Assembly (NCBI GenBank): GCA_947650285.1
Contig: CANTFL010000665.1
Location: forward strand, 1-64,000
Length of the DNA stretch: 64,000 bases
Direction: 5' to 3'
Origin: Hyaloperonospora brassicae
Taxonomy: Eukaryota > Oomycota > Peronosporomycetes > Peronosporales > Peronosporaceae
Positions within the stretch are counted from its first letter, which is position 1. The number at the start of each line of letters is the position of its first letter. The notes below the pieces were generated by a model that saw only the letters and a list, made by a program, of their open reading frames with translations, was not told the origin of the DNA and did no database searches. Shown piece by piece: positions 8,962 through 22,205 of the stretch. The translations under genes were made by a program, and so were the position numbers.

Positions 8962-11449
8962 ATGAACAGTGCCGATGCCGCCACGCGCGCTGAAGTCGCG
9001 GCCAAGTTGCGTGCTGCCAAGCGCACGCACGACGCGACGGGCGGCCGCAAGCTGCTGCGGTGGGACGCCGCGCGCTGGCAGCAGTTTGAGCGCACGCCGC
9101 CGTACACGTCGCGCCTCAAGAGCGCGCCCATTCTGCCCATGCGCGCGCCGCTCTCGTCCATGTACGTGTCGCTCTCTCTCTCTCTCCCTTCTGCTTTTCA
9201 GGAGCGAAGTGGATAGTGCTCATGCTCTTGTGCGTCGTCTCGTGTGCCTGTAGCTACGAGATCCACTTTTCGACTCGAAAGAGTTACGCGCCGTCTGTCG
9301 TCATGGAGCAACTGATTGTCGACACGCGGTCGGGAGCTGTCGTCAACGTGGGGCTCGTCATCGATGCAACGGGCAGCGACACGTTTCTGCACGACGTCAA
9401 GTGCGTTGCGAGTGGGTTTGACAACAAGGACAAGCGAGTGGGAGAGGTGACAGTGCGTGCTGTTGTGTATGGCCTGGTAGGGAGTGGGACGACTGGGACG
9501 TGCAGTACTTGAAGCTGAGCGTCGATGGGACGGCAGGTAGACGAGCCCTGGACAGCGATGTGTGTGTGCAAGCGTAGAGCAAAGGGAGTCACGTGGATGC
9601 TGTGGTGTCTTTGGCTGTGTGCTGATAGACGAGGAGACGAATCCGGACGTGCATGACGACAAGATGGCGGCAGCATTTTGCAAGTCGGTCGCAAACCACT
9701 TGGCAGGCGAGCGAAAAGATATGGACGTGGCGGTCTTTGGTGCTCAGGGCTATAACTTCGTGGGCTTCCTCATTGTGAGGTGCGTGGCGATCGCTGGGAC
9801 GTTGAGTGGACGTAAAGTGCGCGTGGTGGTAACTGTGACTCTGATAGTTTTTTGGTCGAACATTGCGGCTTGAACCTCGATACTGCGGTAGAGGAGTTTG
9901 CAGTCTCGACCCCGCCTGGAATCTACTCGAGACATTACTTACAGGTGGGTAGGTGGGTGGGTGCTTGACCTGTGTTGGAAGAACGGCCGGTGCGGTAGTA
10001 AACTGTGTTCATGTGGTCGTTCACACTGATGTATGCTGACGCAGCGACTGTATCGCAAGTACTTTAGCACGCTGCCGTCTGAGGAGACACAACTTACGGT
10101 TCCTGCTCCTCCACGATGGGAAAAGGACGAAATCGGTAAGCACGATAGCGAAGCTCCCATTGGCAATGAGGTCATAACGGAACAGGATCGCGGGAACAAA
10201 TTTGTGCGATCGAATAAAACTGCCGTCGTCAGTACTATCTCCGCAAAGGATGTGTCGGTCGGTAATGGACGGACGGTCACACCCGTTAGTGTGCATGGAG
10301 CTCCGGTGTACAAAGCACCTATGTACATTCCACCGGATCGTCAAGACCAACGTTCGGCAAAACGTCGAAAAGTCCGCTCTTGGATGGATGAGGTGGAGCC
10401 TCTAGCGTACGGTGAGACGCTTGCAACTTCATCGGCGGAGCACGAGCAAGCGATCAAGTCTTTGAAGAAGCTGACGGGTGTGGAAGGGTTCCCCGGATGT
10501 GAGGTAAGCAGACACAACATTTGCGCAATGGCGATTATTTCTGGTGACGCGTTTGGCATGATTCAGACGATTCCTTTTACAGCAACGCACGTTGCAGAAG
10601 GAGCGTATAAACGCAAGGGGGCTTTGACCAAGGCTTATCTTGTTACGTGGCGAGCACGAGGGTGCGTTTGTATGGACGCTGTGTCGAGTTTTTGATAAGG
10701 TGCCAACTCGTTGTGTATCACAGTCGTCGGTGTCTTCTCTATGTGGCCAGCGGGGGGACTTACGTTGTGTCGCGCGACATGACCTTCACGAAGGTAGACA
10801 TGAAGTTTCCGCGACGAAGAGCGCCGGTACGTGTGTGAGGCTCAAGTATCGCCACGTGAGCACAACAACTAACTCTCAGCTACTATTTGGCAACGTCGTA
10901 TGAGCAGAACGAGTGCCAAGTAAACACGCTGATTGACGGGCTTATTGTAGAGGACCAGGATCATGATACGAAGGTGGCCCGCTATCTGGCGTTTGACGTC
11001 ATTTTCCTGGAAGGTGTGCCAACGTGGCAGAAGAAACTGGAGAAGCGGTTACAATGTTTACAGAACGAGATCATTGTTCCTCGCAAGAATGTACGCTTGG
11101 GTTCCAAATTTGAAGCAACGTAAGGTATCACTAACTTACGATGCGTTTGTATGTGCATGATCAGGACAAGTCATTCGATTACACGAAGGAACCTTTTCGT
11201 GTGCGGATGAAGGATCACTTTCGTCTCGCCAAGACTGAGTACATGCTGACAAAGTTTGCCAAGAGCGTTACGCACGAGGTGGACGGTGTCATTTATACCC
11301 CTTCGGAGGCCCCGTATAATCTCGGCGGGTTTGAGTGCGAAGAACCGATTTTTAAGTTCGTTGCTAGCGAAGGCGGGGGCATCCCTGGTCTAGATGGAAG
11401 CATCTCAGAGCAGCGACTGCTCCAGTATATTGACTCTATGCCGAGCTGA
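8962..11449 (+). CDS. mRNA-capping-enzyme homologue (triphosphatase + guanylyltransferase) with altered catalytic motifs
   Basis: Ten-exon model: 8962-9161, 9254-9400, 9481-9536, 9629-9779, 9848-9944, 10045-10503, 10567-10661, 10724-10826, 10908-11090, 11165-11449; 1776 nt, in frame throughout, 591 aa. The N-terminal half follows the metazoan-type RNA triphosphatase (LVIDATGSDTFLHD, EWDDWDVQYLKL, GYNFVGFLIVSFLVE, TPPGIYSRHYLQRLYRKYF). The second half follows the guanylyltransferase (GFPGCE, AYLVTW, GGTYVVSRD, KFPRRRAP, NTLIDG, RYLAFDVIF, DYTKEPFRVRMKD, HEVDGVIYTP). The expected HCxxGxNRTG is FGAQGYNFVG, the expected KxDG reads RARG, DGE reads DGL, and KWK reads KFV. No OB-fold lid is recognisable before the stop. 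The junction into exon 7 is the least certain. It is either a conserved pseudoenzyme or an early pseudogene. Confidence 0.75.
9171..9188. repeat. CT-rich microsatellite next to a splice donor
   Basis: A (CT)n tract lies just inside intron 1 of the capping-enzyme homologue, 10 bp after the GTACGT donor. Confidence 0.7.
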
Positions 11450-12976
11450 TTGGACTCGGCACTGCGCAATGACCGCGAAATTTGTACAGTGCTCAGCACT
11501 GCAGGAGACATGTTCTTTCGACGCACGGGCATGTATTTCGTGTGTCAGACCGTGTCTCGCACACGAGTGTGCCCGACGTGTGGCGCGTTTTGGTCATAGG
11601 AGAAAGAATTAGATTAATGCGAACACGGAAAAGGGGCAAGCGGTTTTGTGTAGTGCGTCATATTGTACAGCGCGTCAACAAGAATGGGACACTCCTGATG
11701 GAAACGTTTGCACGGGAGTGTTGGTCCACCGTCGCAAAGCTCTTCATCGAAAAGCTTCGGCAAGACGATGCGTTTGGTGACAACGTTCGGAGTTCCACAT
11801 AAGGTCTTGAGTCGAAAGTTGACGCTATCAGCTTTGTCACCTATAAAAAGCGCTGCTTTTTTTGGAGTGGATACTCAGAAGGCAAAGTGAGACAGAAGCG
11901 TATGTCTTTGTAGAGTATGCGGCACTTCAAGGGATGCAAACCCGATCAAGCGACGGCCGTCACAAGGTCCACGGTCTACTGTTGTCCTGTGCACATTGAC
12001 GGCGCTTTTGCATCTTTCGAAGCCGACACGACACAGTGACTCTCTTTGTGTCGATGACGTGCAGCACGAGTGTTAAGGAAGGAAATGAGAAAGACTTCGG
12101 CGAATGCGAACACAATTGTGTACTTGCTGAGAGGCCTCATTAAAACTCGGTGCACCGTTACCCTTAATGAGTGTGGATTGGCTTATAGTGTGGATTCCAA
12201 ATTAGTGTGCCAATACCTGTGAGGGCCAGCAAGCCGAAAGGTTGAAAACAGTGTGATGCACACTAATTACGATTGACGGTGTAGCTTTGATCGGTCTGGA
12301 CGGTGGCCTGTTGACATCATGCCTGATGGTAATTCATCAAGATGGTATACTGACCCACGCATGGTGTGTAACATCAACAGACGTTGTGAGCGATGCACGC
12401 TGAGCTTTTGCGCAGATGCGGCGGCATACACTGGTCTCTTGCGGAATCGTGACGCATCGTAACCCTCGCACATATGCACGTTTGCAGCTCAGGTGTGGCG
12501 GGTGCTATGGAGTGCGGACGTATCAAGTTTATGTTTGCAGTACATGCGCTCCCGGCGGTAAACTGCGCCTTTGTCGCGACTGGCCCTACCTGCCACAAAC
12601 GGATGACTCGCCCGGATCGGCGAGGACCTGCTGAGTCGCATGCTGTCCGTGCACTTCGTTCGGCCATGGTACGTGAATGTTGTTGCCGCTTTGGACCAAC
12701 TTTGTGTCGTGTACTTGTGCCAGTGCTACTGCCGCCGGCGAACAATGGATGATGACGTAGCAGTTTCATCTACAACTATTCATCCACATGAGCGCCTGCA
12801 TCACGTGAAAACCGAAGGCATGATGAACACCCGGACACATGTGCATAAGTAAGATTCACCTGCCACATTAGCTTGCCATATTGTCCAGCACTTGCTGGTC
12901 TACACGGCCTCCATGCTGTGCGACACCGCCGCTTTGACACACCTGGTAGGGTCATGTATCATCCTGGTGATCGAAA
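11450..12976. other. Intergenic region between convergent genes, no gene supported
   Basis: Frames of up to about 130 codons occur on both strands without recognisable motifs. Two weakly OB-fold-like fragments (around 11525-11590: VFRVSDRVSHTSVPDVW) sit downstream of the capping-homologue stop. They might be remains of its lost C-terminal lid, but they lie in a different frame. From about 12000 to 12976 nothing is seen. Confidence 0.4.
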
Positions 12977-15043
12977 TTACAGCAGAGGCTCCAAATCCAT
13001 CTCCACAACGGACGTCGGGTTGAGCAGGTCATAGTTCTTCAGCACCACGGGGTGCAGCACGCCAAACACACCCAAACGCAGAGGTTCGGCGTCTTGTTTC
13101 TGCACCATCACGTATGCGCAACGGCCGGGAAAGTATGTACGCTCATCTGCGGGCGTGATGGTGTAGTACTCTTTCGTACCCACGGGCATCTCCAGCGCGG
13201 ATGGAATGCCCATCAGCTGCATGATGCGGTCAACAAGACCATGGATGACTTCAAAGCCGTCCGTCAGGCCGGTGTAGGCAGCACAAATTCGACGCACATT
13301 CTTGGCACCCACATCCGTGTCGTCATCAATCACGACGACGTCCGACACCTCAAACAACTTCAGGCCCTCCTTAATCGACATGGCCTTGTTGTTCTGCAAT
13401 GTCTTCAGCATACCCGGTAACATCGACGTCCGGACAACCTCGAACTCAATGGTGGCTGGATTTGACAGCACAACAGCCGAGTGACCGTCGTCCTCACGAT
13501 TTAGATATTCGAAGTTTTCCTTGTGTGAACACAGACCGTGGGTGAGCAGCTCAATGTAGCCAGCACGACTGATCTCATCACGTAAAAGGTCGCCCAGTTT
13601 GTTCAGGGGCTGAGCCATACCGATGGTCTGGGTCTGAGGTATCGTGAGTGGGATATTGTTGAAGCCGTACGCAATGCCGATATCCTCAATCACGTCAACG
13701 GGGTGCAGAATGTCCGAGCGCGTAATCGGGACCTCTACAGTGACAGACTTTCCATTGTCTGATGGTTTCGTGTCCAGCTGCATCTTGTCGCACAATTTGC
13801 AAATTCGGTCAACGTCCAGGCTAAGCGGCTCACTCTTGCCAAAAAGCATCGAATAGACATCCTTGACCTGTACCTCCACCGAGCGCTTACTCAAGTCCGG
13901 AGTCAGACTACTCGCGTTCACGCTCTCGTCCTCATAGATCACACGCACAGGCTCCACCGTAAAAGGAGTCGCACAGTATTCGGAGAACATAGCGACCATC
14001 GTGTTCAGCACGACATTAGCCTTGGTGATGTCAGTCGCCGTGCACTCGATGAACACATTTTTCGTGCGTAGCGAGATCTTCGAATGATCGCCATTAATAA
14101 TGGGCGGGAGCGACAGTACCACGCCATTCTTGTCCATAATTACGGGGTACACTGGCGAATCATAGATGATGTCCGTGTATGGCTTCATGTGCTTCACATC
14201 CGGATCTGTGCGGTAGAAGTCCAACAGTTCTTTCGCCTCGAAGTCCTTGCTTTGAGCCAACGGCCTAAACTTGATCTCATTTGGTGGTAGCGCCTGCAAG
14301 TCAGCAGCATAAAAACGGCGAGAGAAAGAGAAAGAGACAGCGAGAGAGCAATTGACACAAAAAGCACCGTCAGCCTCACGTCCCACCCATTCCTATAACA
14401 AACTACTTCGCACTCACGTACATTGTACGTAAACGGTCCCTCAATCGTGTCGAGGTCGTGCGTGCCAATTGCCACTAGCGTACGACGACGACAAATGTTC
14501 TGATGCAGTTTGTCTTGCAGGTCAATAAAGCTCGTGTAGCGCTCCTGTGTGAACTGCACGTCTCGCAGCACCGCCGAGACCACAAACGGCCGCACAAGCT
14601 GCAACAAGCAATCACGCAACGAGAACAACACGCTCAGTCCAGGGCTTCCTCATATCCATCTGCACTCGGTACACTCGTGCCAGCCAACGAACCTTCGTGG
14701 ATGACTTGACCACTACTTCGTGTGCGCCCGCTGCCCTCGGCGTCAGCGAGAACACAGGAGGCCGCTCCTTCTCCATAAAGATACGCAGTGCACGGGCAAT
14801 GCCCTCGACACACAGTAGGTCATAGCGGTTGGCTGGCACGTCAATCTTGTACAGCACAGCGTCCGAGTGGGCTGAATAGTCCTTGTCTTGGCCCTGCTGC
14901 TCACGCTGCTTGAGCTGCTTCTCACTCGTGATGTCGTCCAGCTCGATACCAAACTCAAAGCACAGCACGTCGAACTCCTCGTCGGTGAACGTCTGGCCCA
15001 TGGCCGCGAACAACTCGTCGCGCTTCACCCCGACGGTCGGCAT
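12977..15043 (-). CDS. FARSB: Phenylalanyl-tRNA synthetase, beta subunit (cytosolic, archaeal/eukaryotic type)
   Basis: Three exons: 15043-14693, 14598-14422, 14293-12977; total 1845 nt, 614 aa (human 589). The start is set by [12 protein letters not shown], the conserved eukaryotic N-terminus; an in-frame ATG 24 bp upstream is less likely. Conserved segments run in order: [34 protein letters not shown] (B1 region), [78 protein letters not shown] (B5 domain), then the catalytic-like B6/B7 module ending PGRCAYVMV and LGVFGVLHP. With the alpha subunit it forms the (alpha-beta)2 enzyme that charges tRNA-Phe; beta supplies tRNA binding and editing. Splice sites are GTTCGT/CAG and GTACGT/CAG. No damage is seen. 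Confidence 0.96.
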
Positions 15044-17386
15044 CTTCTTGTCTGCTTTGTTTATCACCAGTGACTAGATCGCGGGTCGTTGGCACCGCTG
15101 ATTCGCTGAAAACAACAGGAATGAAATCATCTCATTCGCTGAAAGATGTCGCGCAGCTTTCGAGCGGGCTGAGTCTCGAATGACGACGGCGATAGGCGAA
15201 CGGATCATTGAAAAAGGCAGTTGGTGGACGGAGAACTCGATGCACCTGCCATATCTGATAGCAGCTGGTCGCTCGCTGTACGGCAGCGAAGCCGGTTGGA
15301 ATTTGGGACAGCAATTGTCAAGGAACAAGCAACGAAGACCCAAAGTACTGAGAGCGCGATCCGGAGTGCATAATCTGCATGCTGGACATCTGACGCGAGA
15401 GTATGACATTCATTCAGGGAAGCAAGGGCTGGCTTTCTCAAGTGGGTGCAGGTTGTTTGTGTAATAGCTAATGGCTTGAGGCGTCACTCGTAAAATGGCC
15501 ACTTACGTATTGATTGAACAGATTAAAGTAACACTTATCGACATTGTTATGACTGACAATATCTCCACCACCAGTATTATAAAAAAGATAGAGAGAAGTA
15601 TCACCTTCCTCACTTGTCGGCAGATAAAGCTCGTAGACTTTCAATTTCTCAAAACGCTCTAATATGTCACCATAGTCGATTCTTTGTTGTTGTTGTTAGC
15701 GTTGTTCTTGTTGTTCTTACACGTACAAGGTCAGTGAAGTCTCTGCCATTTATCCTCTTGCTCAATTTCGCATCGAGGACGTTAACAAATTGCTAAATCG
15801 CACGTCAGCCGAGGCAAAGCTGTTTCTGCACCACCTAATGGAGTTCGAATTGTCACCTGATTGGCGACTTCAACCATTCGAATGTATTGCTGAAACCATC
15901 GTCATTACAGTTTGTTATTCAATCTCAATCACCGATGTCAAAAGGCGAGCTACAGAGCTTTCTTGTCGATCTTTTGTTGTATATAACTTCGTGCGACAAA
16001 TTAATGTGGAGGTTGTGTCAAATGCGATGTCATGTATTGGGGTGACCCGTTATAGTCAGAGCTACGAATCAGCGGAAATCGTTGTCAAAATAGTTCCGCG
16101 TACTCAGGCTCTTAACTCGTCGACGTTAGAACTTGTCACTCAGGAGGGTTCATTGGAAGCTGCCATTCCTGCTCGTATCCACGTTGTAATATGATATCTC
16201 ATTTTTGTCGTCTGAAGCTTCACCGGCCGGTCCATGACCTGCGGGATTGATCGAGAAAGTTTCACACAAAAAACGTGATATGTCAGTATCCGAAAGTTGG
16301 ACCTGATGGCACTGTTACGAAAAAAATGTGATAACCGCAGACTACAGCCTATTCGCGCAAGGTCAAGCAACCCTTTGCGTGACGCGATAATAATTGGTCC
16401 AGCGCCATCTAGACAAAATATATCTACTGTGCCTGTAACGGGCATTCGAATCGTGAATTGCAGATACCTCATCGCTAGAGCTTTTGCATGGACAAATGAA
16501 AGGGGCTTGAGCCCCTATGTATCCAGAAATACTATGCGAATGGTGCACAAATGAGGGGCAACATGACTTAAGAAGAGTTTAAGATGGTCTATTTACACGG
16601 GTGTATTTATATGCGAGATCTCTAATATAACCTGGGCCGGTAAGTAAGCGCTAATTCACCTGAATGCTGTTCGTGGCCGGGTCCAATTAACATTAATGAC
16701 CCTCAAGGTTCTTGCAACAGATATTGATGTATGCATACAACAAGGCAACCATGACGGCTGAATATATCCACTAGATTAACCACTCTACACATATTTACTT
16801 TTTCATTTCATACTGCGCTATCGATCTCTATTCCTACAGGTCATGAGCTTACACTCTGCAAACCTGTCGTCAGCGTAGCAAACGCACATCGCCAAGACCA
16901 ATTACGCCTTCACAAAAGGATATCATAGAAAACGAATCAGTTACGCCTCGATCCCAAGAACATATGAAGACGTTAATATTCTTGCGCTGCTTCGGAAGCT
17001 GAGTCCTAGGCTCGACGGATTGGAGAGATAGGTCGCGTCAAGTCCGATCGTCAGATCAATTGATGGTCAAGCTTTCGTCCAAGAGCTATTGAAACCACCA
17101 ACGCATCACCGAAGCACCTTTGGATTCGAGTGTTGCCCAGAAGGATGTATTGTTTGGTGTGTCCCGCTTAACGCTTTAGATCTGAACAAGGGCAACGTGC
17201 ACACGCTGGTACGTATGATTTCGCGTAAGGTGATATATACGTGAAGGAAGCTAGACACTTCGTCCAGCAGACTCCTGAACTACGTCAAGGCTCGATGAGG
17301 AGCGAATTTAGGGTAGTATAGCGCTATTTGTTGCGGCACTGATTTTTGTTCCGGATATTAGTACGTCAAAGCTGATATTTAGATGT
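15044..17386. other. Gene-free region upstream of FARSB
   Basis: The FARSB promoter must lie at the left end. A plus-strand frame at 15790-16194 (134 codons) has no recognisable motif and ordinary intergenic composition. From about 16.6 kb the DNA becomes AT-rich and leads into the Copia relic; no clean Copia LTR could be delimited. Confidence 0.45.
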
Positions 17387-20260
17387 TTAAGGGAAGGGGC
17401 TGTACGTTAGATAGGTAAGCCGATGTTGTGAATGGACATTCCCGGTATTCGAAGCGCTGGAAATGGCGGAGCTGGCGACCGGATATCGCTGCGCGGAGAG
17501 ATTTTGGAATAAACAAGATTGAAGGTTCCTCGGATAAAGACTCAACTGTTTCGAACGATTTCGCCCGAACATGGCGACTTTATGGTCTATTTTATCGCCT
17601 TTACTGTTCTTTCTCAAAGGAATGAATAAGATCTATCAAGTGACGGTAACTGATACCAAATCGTCAGACCTTTTCATGGCTCAGAAGGAACCGTTTCGGA
17701 GTGGCCTCGACACCTTTCGTAACTTATACATCTTAATCGAATCGCTGAGTCAAGCGAATGAAAACAATTGACAACATCGTTGAGCATGCAGCTCCAAAAA
17801 TACAAGCGCATGGTGTTGATTAGGCATCACTCGAATCGCCATGACTATGTCGCACACGCTCAAGAAGTGATTGTGTGGGTTTACGATCTTAAGGATTATC
17901 ATAAGGAAGCGAAGTATCGGGGTCACGATGTTGTTGCAGCAGTTGGCGAGTCAAGAAAGTAGGACCCATAAGGATCAACTGGACACTGCAAACAATAATA
18001 CCCGGTCGAAGTCACGCACGAAGGGTTTCGGGGTACATCGACTACAATAAATCAGATTGCTATAGCTGTGGTCAGTTTCAGCAAAGCTGCAACGCATTCG
18101 CTGATATTGACTCAGGCATTCTGTGAAGCTGAGCAATATGCTCTGTAGAAAGTAGCCACCTCGTAGGAGTCAAATCTCTTCTTCAAGATGATGTGGAGTG
18201 CGTTGATAAATATTTACATACACTGCCGAATGAAGAAACACTCCAAGTCACAAATTTTGACAAAGTAACATTCGAGACATTGTTCGATAATGATATTCAT
18301 GAGATCACTCTCTTCGACGTCTACTACGCTGCATCGCTTTCTAAGGATCTGCGTCTCATCTTATATGTACGAATGTAGAGAATCGCGTGTCACTTTGTTG
18401 ACTACGCTACTGATAGTGGTAGAATTGAAAAGTTCGTTTAAGTTGTGTTGTTAAAATCGGACGACTTCATTCGTATTTATCTTCAAAAGTTATGAGGCTC
18501 GACGGGTCGCATATGACTAAACATTGGCTATCGGAGATGTTTCTATCTTTTGCGGACGAAACTCAAGAGACCCTACCTCGCGTGTGCACGCTGATGCAAT
18601 TTTACACGCGTCTAGGTCATCTGACTTTCGACCTTATGGAGCGCATAGCTATGTATCCAAACCATATCATAAAAACTACTTGCGGCAAGGTCTTCAGATG
18701 CGTTACTTGTTCTAGAGAGAAGGTCGCACGTACCGCCCAGTCGAAGAAAGACTCCGGGAAATCTCATTAACCTACAGAATCGGAGGCGTCATCTGCGGTG
18801 ATCTGAAGAGTCCAATGACGCCGTACGAAACATAAGGGAATGAACACTTAGTTACTCTTATCGACTACAATTCCAAACAGGTCCGAGAATTTGGGGTGAC
18901 ACACAAGGATCCAGCAGCAGCCAAGGTTCTGGATTACGTTGCCCGGCTTGAAGCCAACTTGAACTGCCGTAATCGCGTTCTGTGCACAGATGTGGTGGTG
19001 GGCCTCTTACTTTGTCGGTGAATCTCTTAACAAGGTATTCGGCATTAGAAGCAGAAAAACGAGAATGGATCGCCATGATTTGAAGGCAAGGCTTTGAGGA
19101 TTGATGGAAGATTATAAAATGGTCAGGACTATACTCTTTGTATCCGATGAACTACTCACTCAGTGGAGCGATGCTGTCTAGGATGACGTTACATCCTTAA
19201 CAAAAGCCCCACATGTGCCTACGCGAAGCAATATTTCCAAGTGGATATAACGCTAACAAGTACCCAATCTACAAGAAATTGTAGTTTTTGCTCGCCTCTT
19301 CAAGTATGGCGCGACACTCACGAAAAGAGTCTTAATTCTCACTTAATCAGCGGCTGTATTCTGGGTAAGGATCAAGATACCACGGGCTCAAGATTTTACT
19401 CTGTTGTGACATCTCGGTTTTCACGACGCGTTATGTCACAAATATTGAGACACTTGATGCCTATACCAACAATCTTTTCGCCGATGCTCTCATGTGCTAG
19501 GAATTGGTCAAACTAGAAGTGCTCGCGTCGCTCCGTGCACACAATGCCAAAAAGCAACATTACGCAACTCGGGTCGAGGTTAAACAAGCAAACAAGACGG
19601 TTCTCCACAAGATAAAAATGAAAATCCACAACAACTAATTGAACGTGTGCACAGATCGACAAGAGACAAAACGAAGGCTCAAATTCGGGCTTAAGCGGAC
19701 GGTGAAAATGGTTTTGACGCACAGAATACAACTTTGTTGTCAAATGTTGCATCTCAGATCATTCCGCCCTATTACCAAGTCAAGACTCACTGCCTCAAAT
19801 GGCATTCGAAGTTAGGGCTACACGGCTAAAAACAAGTGTCAAGTGGATGAACATGATCCGCTTATCATCAACAGGCACGACGACCAGGAAGAGTTGTATT
19901 CTATGGAGACGAACAAGACGTGGAGCATTGTTGTTCGTTCCCAAAGCGCTAGATCACTACCAGCAAAGGAATTTTGCAAGATGAAGCGACTCGTAAATAG
20001 TAAAATGGACACAATGAAGGCTAAAATTGTGATCCGCGGTGATTTACAGGTGAAGGGCGAGCGCTACATGTTGCCGTACTCGGCTTTCATCTCTATTTCC
20101 AGCATCTCTATAATCGTTATGACCTTGATTATATGGCGCGTGACAACAAGTCTCGGCGAAGTTCCTAGTGCTAATGTTGATGCATCACTGGAACCTAGTC
20201 TTTGAGATTTTTCTGCGAATTCCGCCCAGTATAGATATTTTTGATGTAACACTCAATAAG
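17387..20260 (+). mobile_element. Decayed Ty1/Copia retrotransposon (gag-pol remnants)
   Basis: Interrupted plus-strand frames keep Copia order. Gag-like scraps lie at 17428-17960. A protease/pre-integrase-type segment at 18193-18378 ends ITLFDVYYAASLSKDL. The GAG-pre-integrase zinc domain at 18585-18770 has LMQFYTRLGHLTFDLMERIA and CVTC..K..R.AQSKKD. The integrase core entry at 18771-19010 has IGGVICGDLKSPMTP, VTLIDYNSKQ and LCTDVV. The reverse-transcriptase N-terminal part at 19843-20205 has NKTWSIVVRSQSARSLPAKEF, KMKRLVNSKM and GDLQVKGERY. Many stops and frameshifts make it non-autonomous and old. LTRs are not recognisable. Confidence 0.7.
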
Positions 20261-22205
20261 TTTGGTGTTAGCAGTGTTACGGATATCGTATCGGATGAAA
20301 GCGTAGCATTTATGGACTCAAGCAGTCTGGACGTCATCGGAACGAATTACTAGCGTCTTCGCTGGTCAATATTGTTTTTGAGCAATGCATTATAGGCTCT
20401 TGTGTCTCTTACAACGTGGATGAGATTAATAGGGTTTATTGGACGTGTAAGTGGAGTATTTTATCAACTTTGTATATGCAGCATTTTGTTGTTAGATTTG
20501 CGGATCTAGAGGTCTGCCGTAAAGTTAAATGTGGCTAAGAAACGATGTTATCGCTAGAATATGACCTAATTCGACGGAAAGTGTTGGCGAGTGGATGGGA
20601 AATGACAGTAGTAAATTCGTTACCTTTCCACCATATAGGCTTCCGTTCATGTAGAGACTTCGAATATTCCACATCTTACTAAGACCAAATGCTAGGCCGT
20701 AAAAGTATGGAGGCAATTAAGCCTCCAAGCTCTTGCTGTAGCTTCTTTTCCAAAGAGCAACCTCAACGAAGAGGTGCCCTCGGAGTTGCCTAAGTAGTGC
20801 TTACTTAGCTTTGTTGGTTGAAGGTGATGTGACGTATTCACGCGAGTATATGTTGGAGTATCTGTGATAGTGTCCATGATACTGTAAGGTGGTGTGGCGA
20901 AGTTTACGGATGTTCCACGACAACTATCAAACGGTTTCCAGGAAAGGAGATACGACGATACGGGACGCGACAGTCAGCATGGGGAATATAACGAGTTTTC
21001 TGATAAAGTACTAACGGTAGGGAAGGATAACGATAAGCACGCACATAATACAACTCACTTCTGGTTTTACTCCTTTTACCGTAAGCACATCTTCGGTCGT
21101 AGATCAACAATCTTGAGATTGATCGCGCAAGTAATCGAAAAGAACACATGCGGCATGTACTATAGGACTTGTCCAGACATTGTGCTAGCCAAATAAGGAC
21201 AATTTGTACGTTGTAAACTCGTTTCCATCAAACGCGTTGGCAACTCCTATGCCTCGGCTTTTTTTGGCGTACACAGAAGACCTGTATTGACTTTGTGGCG
21301 ACTAGCGTCCGTAGCCATCGCGTGTGTTCATAGGATTTGCTCGTTAAGGTTGTGCACCATACTTTTTGATCACCGAAATGTTTCGAATACGTATTGATAA
21401 ACAACTTGGTCCAAGAAGGACAAATCGAAAGCAATGTAAAGTAATGTAAAAGGCAAAGTCTTGGCCCTCGACTTAATTCAGGTGTGCTCTCTTCACAATT
21501 GCGTTACATCAAGCTGTTCCTTTACTTGTCGACATATGTGAGTATAAGATCAACGCTCAAAACCACACGTAATGAGCTTGAAATCTCGCGGCAACCTTTA
21601 CTACGCTTCTAAACTTCTAGTCGTTTACCATCTGACTGTTAAAGCGTCCGAACGTCAGATGAAGCAACCAATTATCATTTAGAATTGTTACAGATGCTAA
21701 CAATGCGCTCGGCATGAAAAGAATAGACGTAAGAAACAATGGGTTTCAGGGTAAATACGCGGTATTCCTTACTAAAAAACACTCTCGATGTGGCAGGAGG
21801 CGCCGTCGAGTGTCCTGGACCATGATGGTCCGATTGTTACATACCACCTCAACTTTTCCTATCTCATACCTAGGTACCTGGTTGTGTCGCCGGGTTTCAC
21901 GATAGCGATCATCACGTTGCGTTCGGCAGCGACTATATAAATTTAATTAATGAGCAATTTCTTCTTCAGTCGGACATGCATACCGAAGAAGACACCAAAA
22001 GTACGACAAATGCTCAATGAATCCGAAACATGTCCGAAATATGCAAAGAAAAGCGTTTATGCATCAACGAATGCCAATAGGGGTAATTTTTCCCTGACAA
22101 CCCATGCGTTGACAAAAAATTTATGATCCGGTCCTGCTTGAGGCTAGACTAAGCACCTTAAATTACAAAAGAGGCGCGAGCGGACGGTTATGGATAAATA
22201 CCAAA
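20261..22205. other. Gene-free, AT-rich continuation of the transposon block
   Basis: Short frames only. The region probably contains the decayed 3' part of the Copia element and its LTR, but no RNase H motif or LTR boundary can be shown. Confidence 0.4.
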
